Under the pieces are notes generated by a model. It was not told the origin of the DNA, did not search any database, and worked only from the letters and a program-made list of their open reading frames with translations. From contig NW_019773528.1 of NCBI RefSeq assembly GCF_001039355.2, forward strand, positions 1 through 64,000: DNA of 64,000 nt, written 5' to 3'. Source of the DNA: Lingula anatina. Its lineage: Eukaryota > Brachiopoda > Lingulata > Lingulida > Lingulidae. The translations under genes and the position numbers were made by a program. Within the stretch, counting starts at the first letter, position 1, and every line of letters begins with the position of its first letter. Positions 38,264 through 64,000 of this stretch are shown one piece after another.

Positions 38264-40696
38264 ACACCAACACGCACAAGTACATACACTCCGACAGAAA
38301 TGCAGACTCAACCTGCAATCACATGCGGCTGACGTGCACACGTTCTCTGTTCAAAAACGAAGCATTTGGTTGGCTCAGGAAAAGATAAAAAACCAATGAA
38401 TAATAATTCAATTGAAAATATATAATTTCAGGTGTTTCTCGTGCCAGGAGATATATCCCAGGAAGAAACTGCGTCAGATATCCTAGAAAAAACAATCGAA
38501 AAGTTTAATCAGTTAGACATTTTGGTAAATTTTCACTTATTCTACTTGAATCGAACTCTAATATGATGTGCAGCCTTCACGATATTTGTTTTTGATTTTA
38601 ACAGTTAAATATCGATCCACAAAAACTTGGCCAGCCTTGATAACCGTGCTGTCTAAATAGAAGTGCATGGCTTCACATGACTTCTAAAGAGATCCCAGGC
38701 AAATTAAAAAAATTAATAAAATAAATAAAAATAAAAAACACCACTTCAGCGTTATAGCTACGTTGGTGTCAGAACGTTTATTTTCATACTTAGGTCAACA
38801 ATGCCGGGGTATTCTTGATGGATACTATAGAAAACCTGGACATGGCCAACTTTGACCGGGTTATGAATATCAATTTCCGTGCGGCTGTGTATCTAACTCA
38901 CCTTGCTGTTCCGTATCTCGTGGCTACTAAAGGTAAAGTGTTCGTGTGCTTTGTGTGTTTTGCGTGTGCACACGCGTACTTTTGCATGTCTGTTTGTGCA
39001 TGTGCATGAAAATGTTTATATTAGTGAACTTATCTTAAAAGATGAGTGATTTTTTTTCCCTTGACGATTTGTAAATCTGCTACTTTCCGCTAGTGTTGAT
39101 CTTCGTCGGGACCTGAGATGAGATTTATTTATTAAAATAAATTGATATAGTTTTGTTATTTATCATTAAATTTATATATAAATGCTGTGCCTTCCTCCAT
39201 TACATTATGTAAGTCATCATGCACGCCACGCAAATTTATACTTCGTCCGATAGTTGAATTCAATTGCTAATTCAGTTACAAAACATTACCGGAAAAAATT
39301 AAAAATTCTTTCTTCTTTCCCAGGAAATGTAGTGAATGTTTCGAGCTCATCCGTCGCCGTGCCAGTAAGTTTTTTTTCTCTACTATTATTATTATTATCT
39401 TAAATGTTATTTCAAATTCATGCATGAGGTACATTTAATGAAATATAAGAATAAGTGCTACTGACCACTGAACCCCAGATCTTCAACAACGACCCGTTTT
39501 TTTTTTTTTTTTTTTTTTTACCAAGGTTTTTGTTCTTCAGTTCGTTTTTAAGACCATAATTTTCCAATGGACGTCGGAAAACCTTAGTTAACAGATACAT
39601 CTTAAGCTATATTTTCACTACCGTCATATTAGAACTCATCTCTTGGCATCATAGAACATTTAAAAGGGTATTTTATTAGAGCCGGAGGTTGATGTGAATT
39701 TTATTTATTTCTGTTAATTCTTTTTTTTTCTTAAGTATGATACGTTTCTCTTGTTTCAGGGAAGCATGAGACTGACTTATGGCGTATCTAAGGCTGCATT
39801 GGAGCATTTCACAAAGTCTGCAGCCCTGCGTGAGTTGACGTCTTCTTAAAAAAAAAGATTTCATGCACCAAATTTAGCATCTTACTGGAAAGAAGTGCAA
39901 ACCACTAATCAGGTCTTATAAACGGATTAGGCGTTTACTAACACTACCCGCAAATCTTTTAGCACTGACAACCATGTGAACCACCTAAACCACAAATTAA
40001 CCAGCACTACCAGTATGGATGAATGTTAGTGCTAGGTGTCGGTTTGTTGGTGCTACATGTAAAAAATTGTACGATGTGTTGGTTATTTCGTGGGTTTATT
40101 GGGCGTTAGTGCTAAAAGAAATGCAGACAGTGCTAGTAAACGCCTAATTCGTTTATAAGACTTGATAGTTACGGGGTACACATCTGAATGTAATACGCGA
40201 AAAAATCCACGCACATGTGTATACGTACTTTGTGAAAGTAAAACTCTTAGGCTAAACTTTCGAAATTCACCCACTGAGGCTAACAGAAAATGCTGTACAT
40301 AGTCGGGGTTTTCCTGCTCACCAACTCGACTTGAATATGTGTACTATAATAGTGTTTTTATTTCCGGGCCCGTCCATAGATTTGGGTCCCAAGCAGGTGC
40401 GTGTCAACTGTATCAGGTAAAGGCTTTATCATTTTCACATATTTCTTTTACTATTGATCATACCCAGTTTGTGTATAAACATACCATTTCTACTTTGTGT
40501 ATGTCGTTTAATCATATGTAATCATATATTGAAGCTCAATCAGGGGCGGATTCAGGATTATTTGAAGGGTGCTCCACGGATGTGGAGAATATATATATAC
40601 ATTTAGTATAGTAGAGAATAATAGTGGTAGAAAATACATGTAGTAATGAGGAGAATACTGCGGTATATATTAGTGGAGAATATGTAGCATATTGGA

Positions 40697-40758
<62 letters not shown>

Positions 40759-41794
40759 AGAGAGAGAGAGAGAGAATATATAGTAGTACAGAATAATGAT
40801 AGTAGAGGATATAAAGTATTATGTTCTTTTTTCCAGTCCCGGCTACGTGGACACTGACATCCTACCTAACGCAGGGGTCGACCCGGAGACCATTAAAGCA
40901 GTAAGGACACCGGACTTTTTTTTCTTTGTAAAGTCTCTTTTGAAACACAAGACTGCTTTGCAGAGTAAAAGGAAAATTCCTTACTGCCAAGTTGATCTTA
41001 AATAAATTGTCTGTACTCATTACTTCAAACATTGGAGAGCGGCTTAGCATGGGATTTATGGGATTTAAACAAAGTAACTGAAACAAAACCAAAAAGTCGA
41101 TGTTATTACCACTAAAATACTTAAATATTTTAGAGGGTGTTTGAAAAAAATCTACTGTGGACCATATGTAACTCACTGTACAGAACAAGTTTTAAGTGCG
41201 CTCTAAGGCTGGGCTCCCATACCTAGTTCGATTTAATAGGATCGATCCATCTCCGAGGGTTTTTTCGCTAAACTGCTTTCAGCTTAAGCGGCTTAGATGT
41301 CTGACACGCCTTCTGAAGCCCAGTAGGCGTGACAGACATCTAAGCCGCTTAAATTGATTGCAGTTTAGCAAGAATCCCCTCGGAGATAGATCGATCCACA
41401 GTTAGCACGATATGTTCTGGGAATGAAATGGTCCCTTTAAGACTATTTATGATTTTACCCATTTACTCGTACCTGGGTGACTTGCATGTCATTTGTTCCC
41501 AGGAGTTTTTGTACTGTATTTTTGTTGTATATTACTCAAACACGTGTAGCATTAATCAAAATGCTATCTATCATAATTTTCATTTTTACTACAACATCTC
41601 TAATAATGAAATTCTTATTTTTCATTTTCTCCAAGTTTACGGGACAGCTAAAGGACGCTCACCCCATAGGCAGATACGGTCAGCCAGATGACATAAGTGA
41701 GATCATAGTCACCGTTGCCTCAGACAGCGCGAGGTTTATGACAGGGGCCGTTGTAGCGGTAGACGGTGGATTGCAATTAAGTGCTGCATTTTAA
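37655..41794 (+). CDS. Short-chain dehydrogenase/reductase, tandem copy 1
   Basis: Nine exons in phase give 259 residues: 37655-37691, 38088-38227, 38432-38524, 38794-38932, 39324-39364, 39760-39829, 40380-40416, 40837-40900, 41636-41794. This is a classical SDR: the cofactor motif TGASGGIG spans exons 1-2, NNAG opens exon 4, the catalytic Ser lies in NVSSSSVA, and YGVSK carries the catalytic Tyr and Lys. PGYVDTD and the C-terminal AVDGGLQLSAAF are typical of FabG-like oxidoreductases. It should reduce or oxidise a carbonyl or hydroxyl group with NAD(P); the substrate cannot be read from sequence. The N-terminus starts directly with the Rossmann fold (MAGLRDKVVLITG), so it is probably cytosolic. 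The exon 2 donor is GTCTCTCT, the start of a CT microsatellite, which is a poor match to consensus. Copy 2 follows in the same orientation at 42965. Confidence 0.94.
39908..40166. repeat. Foldback element, family F7, in intron 6 of copy 1
   Basis: Left arm ATCAGGTCTTATAAACGGATT then AGGCGTTTACTAACACT. The right arm is AGTGCTAGTAAACGCCTAAT then TCGTTTATAAGACTTGAT. A central inverted GTGCTAGGTGTCGG region follows. The same element is at the equivalent site in copy 2 (46824-47093), so it was inserted before the gene duplication. Confidence 0.8.
40700..40773. repeat. AT then GA microsatellite
   Basis: (AT)n followed by (AG)n in intron 7 of dehydrogenase copy 1. An expanded counterpart is in copy 2 at 47551-47649. 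Confidence 0.95.
41210..41434. repeat. Foldback element, family F1, copy C
   Basis: Left arm GGATCGATCCATCTCCGAGG and right arm CCTCGGAGATAGATCGATCC are near-perfect reverse complements. Internal GCTTAAGCGGCTTAGATGTC pairs with GACATCTAAGCCGCTTAA. Lies in intron 8 of dehydrogenase copy 1 and is absent from the same intron of copy 2, so it arrived after the duplication. Confidence 0.85.
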
Positions 41795-42964
41795 AGGGAG
41801 GTGGAATTTTACAAACTAAAAAACTTTTGCAAAGGACTGATGTGGGAAGCGTTTTACTTCCTTTCAGAACGAACAATAGATTTACAGCAAAGATGTAGAA
41901 TACAGCTAATTTGAAAATACCAACGGAATGTATCGTATGTGATGCTGGTCTGATGGAATTTCAATAGCTTTACTTACCAAAGGTCTGAAAAAAAAAAGCT
42001 TGTTTTTTCCCCCCGCGAAGACGTCTCATTTCCCTCAGGAAAACCAACATGAATCTAGTAGTGAAATTACACGTTAAGCAAACGTCAACTGTCAAGAACA
42101 ACCTTGGATGAGGACTTCATCTTTTAAAGGTGATTAAAAGATACTGCAAGTGATGGGAACTTTTCATTTCTTTTATTTACACCGTTCAGATTTACATATA
42201 AACACAGTCCACAGACTTTATTATTGCACTAACAGTTTTACAGCTGTACTATTAAACATAAATCCAATTTTTTAATTGCTGTATACAGTGGTTAAACAGA
42301 TACTGATAGAACTCTTGAAATAAACGTGTCGTATCTTTTTTTTTTCAATTGGGAATATTTACTTCTTTAACTTGATATGACCATTTAGAGAATCACACCT
42401 TTAAGCCGACTGTCGTGAAGTCTCCACATCTTTACATGTAGCATAATTGTTAAAGTAAAGTTTGCTACAATTTGTGGTCTTATACTTTCTTCTGTGAATC
42501 ATTCAAGCCTTTTAAAAAAGGCAAATTACAGATTTGTTAACTAGGTTTCACGAGTGCTGCTTGACACAGGATCCTCAATATTCTCCTCTTATGTTTATGA
42601 GAAAAACAAAAATCACTGAAAAAAAAAAAACAACAAAAAACAAAATAGCCGTGACCAGCACCAACTTTTAACTATCATGCTGTATCCACTCACCCCAAAC
42701 CTTAAACCTGACATCTATTTTAACACCCAATTACAATTTCTATTTTCCATACTATTTTTCAATAAAACATAAAATTGAAATCTTTACCAGAATACCAACC
42801 TGCCATCTATTGGCAATAACGAGAACATGGCAAGCACCAAAAAATAAGTTAGTAGGTCACAGATACAATTCCTGTGGTTGATGTTCAAGAAATATTTCAA
42901 ATTTGAGGAAGACATTAATCATTCCAATATATGACCCAAAACGACTACACATTATGTCCGAAGC
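41795..42964. other. 3' flank of dehydrogenase copy 1 and junction with copy 2
   Basis: Sequence from the copy 1 stop to about 42861 is homologous to 48451-49443 after copy 2, so the duplication extends beyond the genes. Each has AATAAA about 0.5 kb after the stop (42319-42324 and 48911-48916). The 103 bases at 42862-42964 just before the copy 2 ATG match neither flank. Confidence 0.7.
42319..42324 (+). terminator. Polyadenylation signal, dehydrogenase copy 1
   Basis: AATAAA in a block conserved between both copies. Confidence 0.55.
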
Positions 42965-48450
<5,486 letters not shown>

Positions 48451-48910
48451 AGAAGGGAGGTGAAATTTTACAAACTGATATGCACCATATACGAGAGTAC
48501 AGGTCATTTTCAAAATAATAACGGAATGCATCTTACGCGATGCGGTTCTCTTGTAAGTTTAACAAGTTTACTTTCAAAAGGTCTGGAAAACCGGGGTTTT
48601 TTTTGCGAAAACATCCCAATTGCCCTAAGAAAACAAACATAAATCTAGTATTGAAATTGCATGTTTTGCAAACGTCAACTGTCAAGAACAACCTTGGATG
48701 AGGACTTCATCTTTTAAAGGTGATAAAAAAGACACTGCCAAGTGACGGGAACTTTTTATTTCTTTTATTTACACCGTTCAGATTTACATATAAACACAGT
48801 CCACAGACTTTATTATTGCACTAACAGTTTTTACAGCTGTACTATTTAACATACATCCACATTTTCACTGCTGTATGACATGGTTAAACATGTACTGATA
48901 TAACTCTTGA

Positions 48911-48916
48911 AATAAA
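48911..48916 (+). terminator. Polyadenylation signal, dehydrogenase copy 2
   Basis: AATAAA in the block shared with the copy 1 3' flank. Confidence 0.55.
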
Positions 48917-49486
48917 CGTGTCATATCTTTTTTTTCAATTGGGAATATTTACTTCTTTAACTTGATATGACCATTTAGAGAATCACACTATTAAGCCGAC
49001 TGTCGTGAAGTCTTCACATCTTTATATAAAGCATAATGTAAAGTAAACTTTTATACAGTTTGTGGTCTTATTCTCTTCTGTGAATCATTCAAGCCTTTAT
49101 AAAAAGGCAAATTGCAGATTCGTTCACCAGCTTTCATGAGTGCTGCTTGACACAGGATCCTCAATTCTCCTCTTATGTTCAGGAGAAAAACAAAAAACAT
49201 TGAAAAAAAAAATCAAAAACGAAATAGCCGTGACCAGCACCAACTTTCAACCTCCGTGCAGTACCCACTCACCCCAAAACACTTTAACTAATATATATTT
49301 TAATACCCAATTACAAATTCTTTTTTCCATACTCCATTTTTCAATAAAGCGTGAAATTTACATCCTGGCCATAATATCGACCTGCCATCTATTGGCAATA
49401 ACGACAACATGGCGAGCACCAAAAAATAAGTTACTAAGTCACAGTAATAAGTCCACGTATATTACAATCTCAAGCACTTGATAATA

Positions 49487-51593
49487 TTAGAATATAGGAA
49501 TGTAACTGTCTATCTTTGCCCGGTGTCTCTGTGCGACACACTCAGCTATCCAGATGATGTTACGACATTCCTGCTCTTTCAGCTTCACATAGCCGTAGAA
49601 GACGCCAAAGTGGAACTGGTTCATAAACCCGTTTATCATCAACTTCACCTGGAATTATACAATAAGAGATTTTATAGATTATCAAACAGTATAATATATG
49701 CCAAATCATTGTTTTTATTCACCTTTAATTCTGTATTTTTTCCACCATGACACCTTAACAAATTTTCAGAATTAAAAAAAAAATCACCATATATTCTTTG
49801 CTCTTTTAAACCAAATTTGTAGGGATGCAAAAGGTAACAAGTGTTTCAGAAAGAGGTAAAATGGTCTATTGTTCAGTAGTTCAGGCATTTGTGGCAAATA
49901 TTTCAGTATGGCAATAATTGTGAAGGGTGAAAAAAAAGCCCAAGTCACCTCATGTTCAAAGAATTTGTCTTCCAGAGTTTTCTCTCCTGGTCCAGTGCCT
50001 GACCCTTCAAACAACAACTTGTACTCCTAAAAATTAAACATTCAATTATGAGCATTAGGCAAATATCTCAAAAAGGTTAATAGCAGACTTAGGAGAAATC
50101 TTTTTTCTTGTGAAGGCTATTTTATCAGATTATCAAATATATTTTTATTTGTAAATGCAAATTATGAATCAGCTTTAAGAAAGATGTTTTGAATACTGCA
50201 TGCTGGAGAGAGAGAGAGAGAGAGAGAGAATATTATAGGAAACAAAATCGGGGCATTGTTGCCAAAAACTATATATAACAAAACTGCTAAGTAAACAAAT
50301 TAAATTTTTATAAGTATCTCTCTTCATTTTCTCCCACACACTTCCCACAAATAATACTCACCCCATAATATTCCGACACAGCCCGGACCTGCTCGTAATC
50401 ATCAGCCCTAGAGAGTGCGGCCAGGCCGTCAGGGTAGAGCTTGCCACAGCGCGGGTACAACTTGGCACGGTCCTCCTTGGACAGCTCAGTGCCAAACGAG
50501 TTGATGGTGATGATGAAGGCTCGTCTGTCTGCCTCAAACTGAAATGGAAGTGACAACAGAATATATTCAAGGAAATGAAAACGTGTTCAATTACAGAGGA
50601 TATGAATTCACTGAGCTTAGTTTCAAATAATATGATACTGAGCATTACAATGGTTTTTCTGTTTTCATCTAAAACTTAGTCATGTCCAAGTGTTGGTGTT
50701 AAAAAAATTAGCTGCATTCAAGGAATTTTTATCAGACTGACTGTAAATTCAAACTTTCAACCCTTTCAGGTGTGGCCAGTCTCTTAGACCGAACAAACAC
50801 ATATCTCTACCAGTTTTAAATTTTATCACAGGGATGAGACTGCCATTTAGTGAAAAAGTTGAAAAATATGGTGTAGGATCCAGGGGACTGCCTAGGCCAA
50901 TGATATTTTTGGCTCCCAAAAAGTTTGAAAATCTGCCGATAGTTGGTAAAATCTCACAATGCCCGTGTACTGTCCCATGGCAACCATGGTAAAGTATTTT
51001 AGACAGGCTGGTCAATAATCTCCAGAAAAAGACAGCCTCAATAAACCACTGAGTAGCAAAAGGGCACACAGACAGCTGTCTAGTAATAGGAATACTTACA
51101 GCCAGTGCCTCACACATGACCTCGGCAGTTGTCCCTCCCATCTCCTTACAGAACTTATGGAAGTCCTCCAGGTAGGCTTTGTACAGTGTGTTCCTGATGA
51201 TCTCAATGTTCATCTCGTCCAGATCCTGCTCAGAGATACAGTCTATGAAGTAAGGAGCTGAAACAGGGGGAAAACAGTCACATTAAGGACAGTCTCAGTG
51301 GCTTTTACGCAGACTTCCCCCCCACTGCTCCCTTCTACCTCAACTCCAACCCTCTTCCTTCTCTCACAGAATAAATAAATAAATAAATAAACAAGGCAGC
51401 GATTTTTGATTATTATTGATTATTGATAGATTATTGATCCGGATCACCACCGAAAACTTATCGCTTCTAAGTTAACCTGTTTCCCACCTACCCTGAAAAT
51501 TTCATCAAAATCAGTCCATAACTTTTTGAGTTATGTTGATGACAAACAAACAGACAGACAGGGGTGAAAACATAACCTCCTTGGCGGAGGTGA

Positions 51594-51632
<39 letters not shown>

Positions 51633-53387
51633 AATAAATAAGATTAACAACAACAATAACACGAAAATATGTAAATACCTGAAAATAAAAAGAAACATTA
51701 AAAAATTTTATTATAAAAACTGATGACATCCAGCACTGACCTAGAGGTGTGTCTACCAGCACCGCGTTATACAACTCAGCAGGTGTGGCCGCCACATGTA
51801 TGGCCTCCATCTGCTCAAAGCTGCCCAGGGGGTGACACTTGGGAATCAGCTCCGAGATAGAGCGCTGGTGGAGAGTACCCGTGATCAGTAGGATTATGTT
51901 GTCGATCATGTAGCTGTACCTGGGAAAGTGAAAGTGAAACTGGTGTGATGAGAGGGCCATTATGAGCAGCTATTCTCTGAGAGAGTATATATCAAGAAAT
52001 CTACTGGACTTTTGAGGGGAATGAAAAAATTACCAAGGTTAGAAGGCTCCAAATTAATTTTCAAATAGTTTTTCATCATCATCAGTGAGCATGACACATA
52101 AAATGTCATTTATGTTTTAAGTAACCTTTGTCTTAAATTGCATATGATATTGATAATGTTTTTTTTTTTTTTTGGGGGGGGGAGTGTAAAAAAAAACAAA
52201 CAAACTGAATGCTTGAAAAAGCAAAATGGGATTAATCAAGAAAATGAAACCATTTAAATGGCTACTGCCATAAAGGGTGGATACTGTAATTGTCAGAAAC
52301 AAATTATCAACTCCTACTTCTGTGTTTAATAACAGTATGTGAGCCATCTGAATATTTATATTAACTATTGACATGTAATCTTACATTTCTGATAGCATAT
52401 GTATTATCAACAATCTACTTACGTGATATAGTCCAGGAATGTAGATAGAGGTTCGACAGCATGATTCCGCATGTGTTGGAACTCAACCACTAGTTTATCT
52501 TTGAGTTTGTCATCTATTACAGATACAGAGAGAGGACTGGGCTCATTGGCAAGAAAGTTTCCATAGTCTGTGCTCTGGAGGTGGAGTTTTAAATCTGGAA
52601 ACAAAACGATTCTTTTCATATAAACTTAATTATTATTATTATTATTTATTTATTTTCTTTTTTTTACTTGTACCCAAGTTGACATAAATTCACATTTAAT
52701 TATACACATTTACCAAAAGAGTTGATGTCTTGAGGATTAAGTCTTTTGGTGGTTTTGTTATATCAAAATGGTTTTAATCAACCTGTTAACAGCTTGCCAA
52801 AAAGCCAGGCAATTTTAGAATTAACTTTAAACGTTGACAGGCTACAGAAAATAACCACGTCTTGCTAATGAAGGGTTGTTACAGCAGGTTTCACCGACTC
52901 CTTTCAAATGCAACATGAAGTTGTCACATCATGTGCTCTCAAAGCTGAAGCCCAGGGAACCAATGTTAACAGAATATCAACACGTTAAATCGATTGACAA
53001 AGTTTAACATTCACAATGCCTGCATTATAATAAATTTACAAGGAAAAAATATAGTCTTCGAATCGTCACAGCGTAATCTGATCAATGGCAGTCAATTTGA
53101 CAGTCATTTGTCTGTGAAGGGTGTATGATTTAGTTATCATGTGAAGTGCTGCACAATACTCTCAGTATCTGTAAAAGTCAGAATAAATGGGAACTGTCAC
53201 TGTATGAGTGTCACTGAGTCTGAGTCCACCGGCGACACCGACTCACCAAAACACTTCTCTACTAACCATCTAAAGTATCACACTGTACAAGATTAAGGTA
53301 GTCTGTTTGCGTTAGGATCCCTCCCTTGAAGCCACGCACCAGCCCCTCAAGGTAGCCATTGTCTATGTTGAAATCCAAGGCGCTCAT
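49487..53387 (-). CDS. ATP6V0D1: V-type proton ATPase V0 subunit d
   Basis: Seven exons, read right to left, join in phase to 348 residues (human ATP6V0D1: 351): 53267-53387, 52423-52594, 51741-51919, 51100-51257, 50362-50538, 49949-50026, 49487-49648. Nearly every family block is present: [102 protein letters not shown] and the C-terminal DSYIPIF. Subunit d sits on the cytosolic face of the membrane c-ring and couples it to the central stalk of the rotary proton pump that acidifies lysosomes and other endomembrane compartments. The first exon starts [11 protein letters not shown], slightly shorter than human MSFFPELYFNVDNG. An F3 repeat (50831-50965) lies in intron 4. The gene is head-to-head with adenosylhomocysteinase. 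Vertebrate D1 and D2 cannot be told apart here, and this is probably the single invertebrate gene. Confidence 0.97.
50831..50965. repeat. Small dispersed repeat, family F3
   Basis: Starts GGGATGAGACTGCCATTTAG, contains GGATCCAGGGGACTGCC and TTTTTGGCTCCCAAAAAG, and ends AAAATCTCACAATGCCC. The cleanest forward-orientation copy in the window; lies in V-ATPase d intron 4. Confidence 0.75.
51405..51598. repeat. Dispersed SINE-like or MITE-like repeat
   Basis: Contains GATCCGGATCACCACC, GAAAATTTCATCAAAATC, AGTCCATAACTTTTTGAG and CAAACAGACAGACAG, and ends CCTCCTTGGCGGAGG. This word order is, from general knowledge, widespread in the genomes of aquatic animals. The family name cannot be assigned without a library search. 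Flanked by AATA microsatellites in V-ATPase d intron 3. Confidence 0.55.
51594..51642. repeat. AATA microsatellite
   Basis: (AAAT)n run following the dispersed repeat. Confidence 0.9.
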
Positions 53388-53666
53388 TTTCAGCAAAAAA
53401 ATACTCCGTCCTGCAGCTACCACTATTGATTACCCTAGTACAAAATGGTGGCTTGCACGTGATCACATGATCATGACCCTTTTCAAAATACTAGACGGCG
53501 CTGCTGAGCAAATGTCTGACTTTTGATTGGATATTTGAAAACAAATTTAAATACGACTTCCATTTATGGAAAATTAGGTCATATTTTCATATATAAAGAG
53601 AAATTGACCCCTTTTCTGCCTCTTTCAAATCAGACTCCACGTGTGTTGTGTCTCGAAGACAGAATT
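53388..53666. promoter_or_regulatory. Bidirectional promoter of V-ATPase d and adenosylhomocysteinase
   Basis: Only 279 bases separate the two divergent start codons. They include CACGTG (53456-53461) and CACATG (53464-53469) E-boxes, a YY1-like AAAATGGTGGC just before, and ATTGG (a reverse CCAAT box) near 53525. No TATA box is evident at a convincing position. CACGTG-type boxes are the core of the CLEAR element that MiT/TFE factors use to drive lysosomal V-ATPase genes in animals. Their use here is inferred. Confidence 0.6.
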
Positions 53667-63612
<9,946 letters not shown>

Positions 63613-63809
63613 CTAAACTAGATAAACATTTTGTTTTTCAACACAATGATAAAAAATAATTATTCCGAAATTTTAATTCTTGTAAGATTTAATGAAATAA
63701 TTGTGCATTGAAATCCTTTAAAAGATAAATCATCTTTGAGGTGTTTGTGATAGTGATTTGACATAGTGTGGGCCCTTAAACTACTGTTACCTGCAATTCA
63801 GAAAAAAAG

Positions 63810-64000
63810 TTAAAGGGATAATAACTCTTCGTTTTGGCCAAAAAATGAATTTTCCTGGAGTAAACAACAATTTTCCCGTACTTACCAATGGTTAATGAAT
63901 CCATTTTAACATTCAAAGTTAGTTCCTGTTTTTTTTTATATAAAAAGTTTTTTTTTTTTTTTTTTTGTTATGGTCTCTGAAGAGATTATAACAGAGTATA
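63810..64000. repeat. Foldback element, family F2, cut by the window edge
   Basis: Starts TTAAAGGGATAATAACTCTTCG and reproduces in inverted order the right half of the copy at 59932-60276, reaching the AGAGATTATAACAGAGTATA part at the window end. Confidence 0.8.

Noticed and set aside
50749-51213. 154-codon minus-strand frame
   Set aside because: It is V-ATPase d exon 4 read through its donor into an intron containing an F3 repeat.

Overview
This is a eukaryotic nuclear window from an animal: genes are split by GT-AG introns, are AT-rich between exons, and are separated by microsatellites and small dispersed repeats. Protein matches (BRD7/BRD9, PCIF1, V-ATPase subunit d, adenosylhomocysteinase, a metazoan-type chitin deacetylase, an EGF/SEA membrane protein) point to an invertebrate bilaterian, most plausibly a marine lophotrochozoan such as a mollusc or brachiopod. 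The sequence alone does not settle the species. I assembled gene models by hand from splice sites and reading phase; every internal junction quoted keeps phase.

Layout. (1) 3779-11885 (+): a complete 16-exon BRD7/BRD9 bromodomain gene, behind a promoter with NRF1- and YY1-like motifs. One of its exons has its 3' splice site and first half triplicated. (2) 12515-18915 (-): a single-pass membrane protein with an EGF domain, a SEA-like domain, one membrane helix and a 550-residue cytoplasmic tail crowded with tyrosine motifs; its N-terminus is unresolved. (3) 20437-21762 (+): an intronless chitin deacetylase with a C-terminal membrane anchor. (4) 21763-28590: gene-poor, with a small assembly gap. 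(5) 28591-36161 (-): a complete 13-exon PCIF1 (cap m6A methyltransferase). (6) 37655-41794 and 42965-48450 (+): a tandem pair of intact nine-exon short-chain dehydrogenase/reductase genes. (7) 49487-53387 (-): a complete seven-exon V-ATPase V0 subunit d. (8) 53667-63359 (+): eight exons of adenosylhomocysteinase, whose last exon lies beyond the window. It is head-to-head with V-ATPase d across 279 bp.

Functional links are mostly ordinary housekeeping. PCIF1 makes S-adenosylhomocysteine and adenosylhomocysteinase removes it, but their proximity may be chance. V-ATPase d and adenosylhomocysteinase probably share a bidirectional promoter carrying E-boxes.

The most notable material is structural. 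At least seven small dispersed or foldback repeat families occur, several in multiple copies, and some can be dated against the dehydrogenase duplication. Three separate cases of short tandem duplication across an exon-intron border occur (one in BRD7/9, two in PCIF1). The orphan EGF/SEA receptor with its signalling-type tail is the best candidate for undescribed biology.
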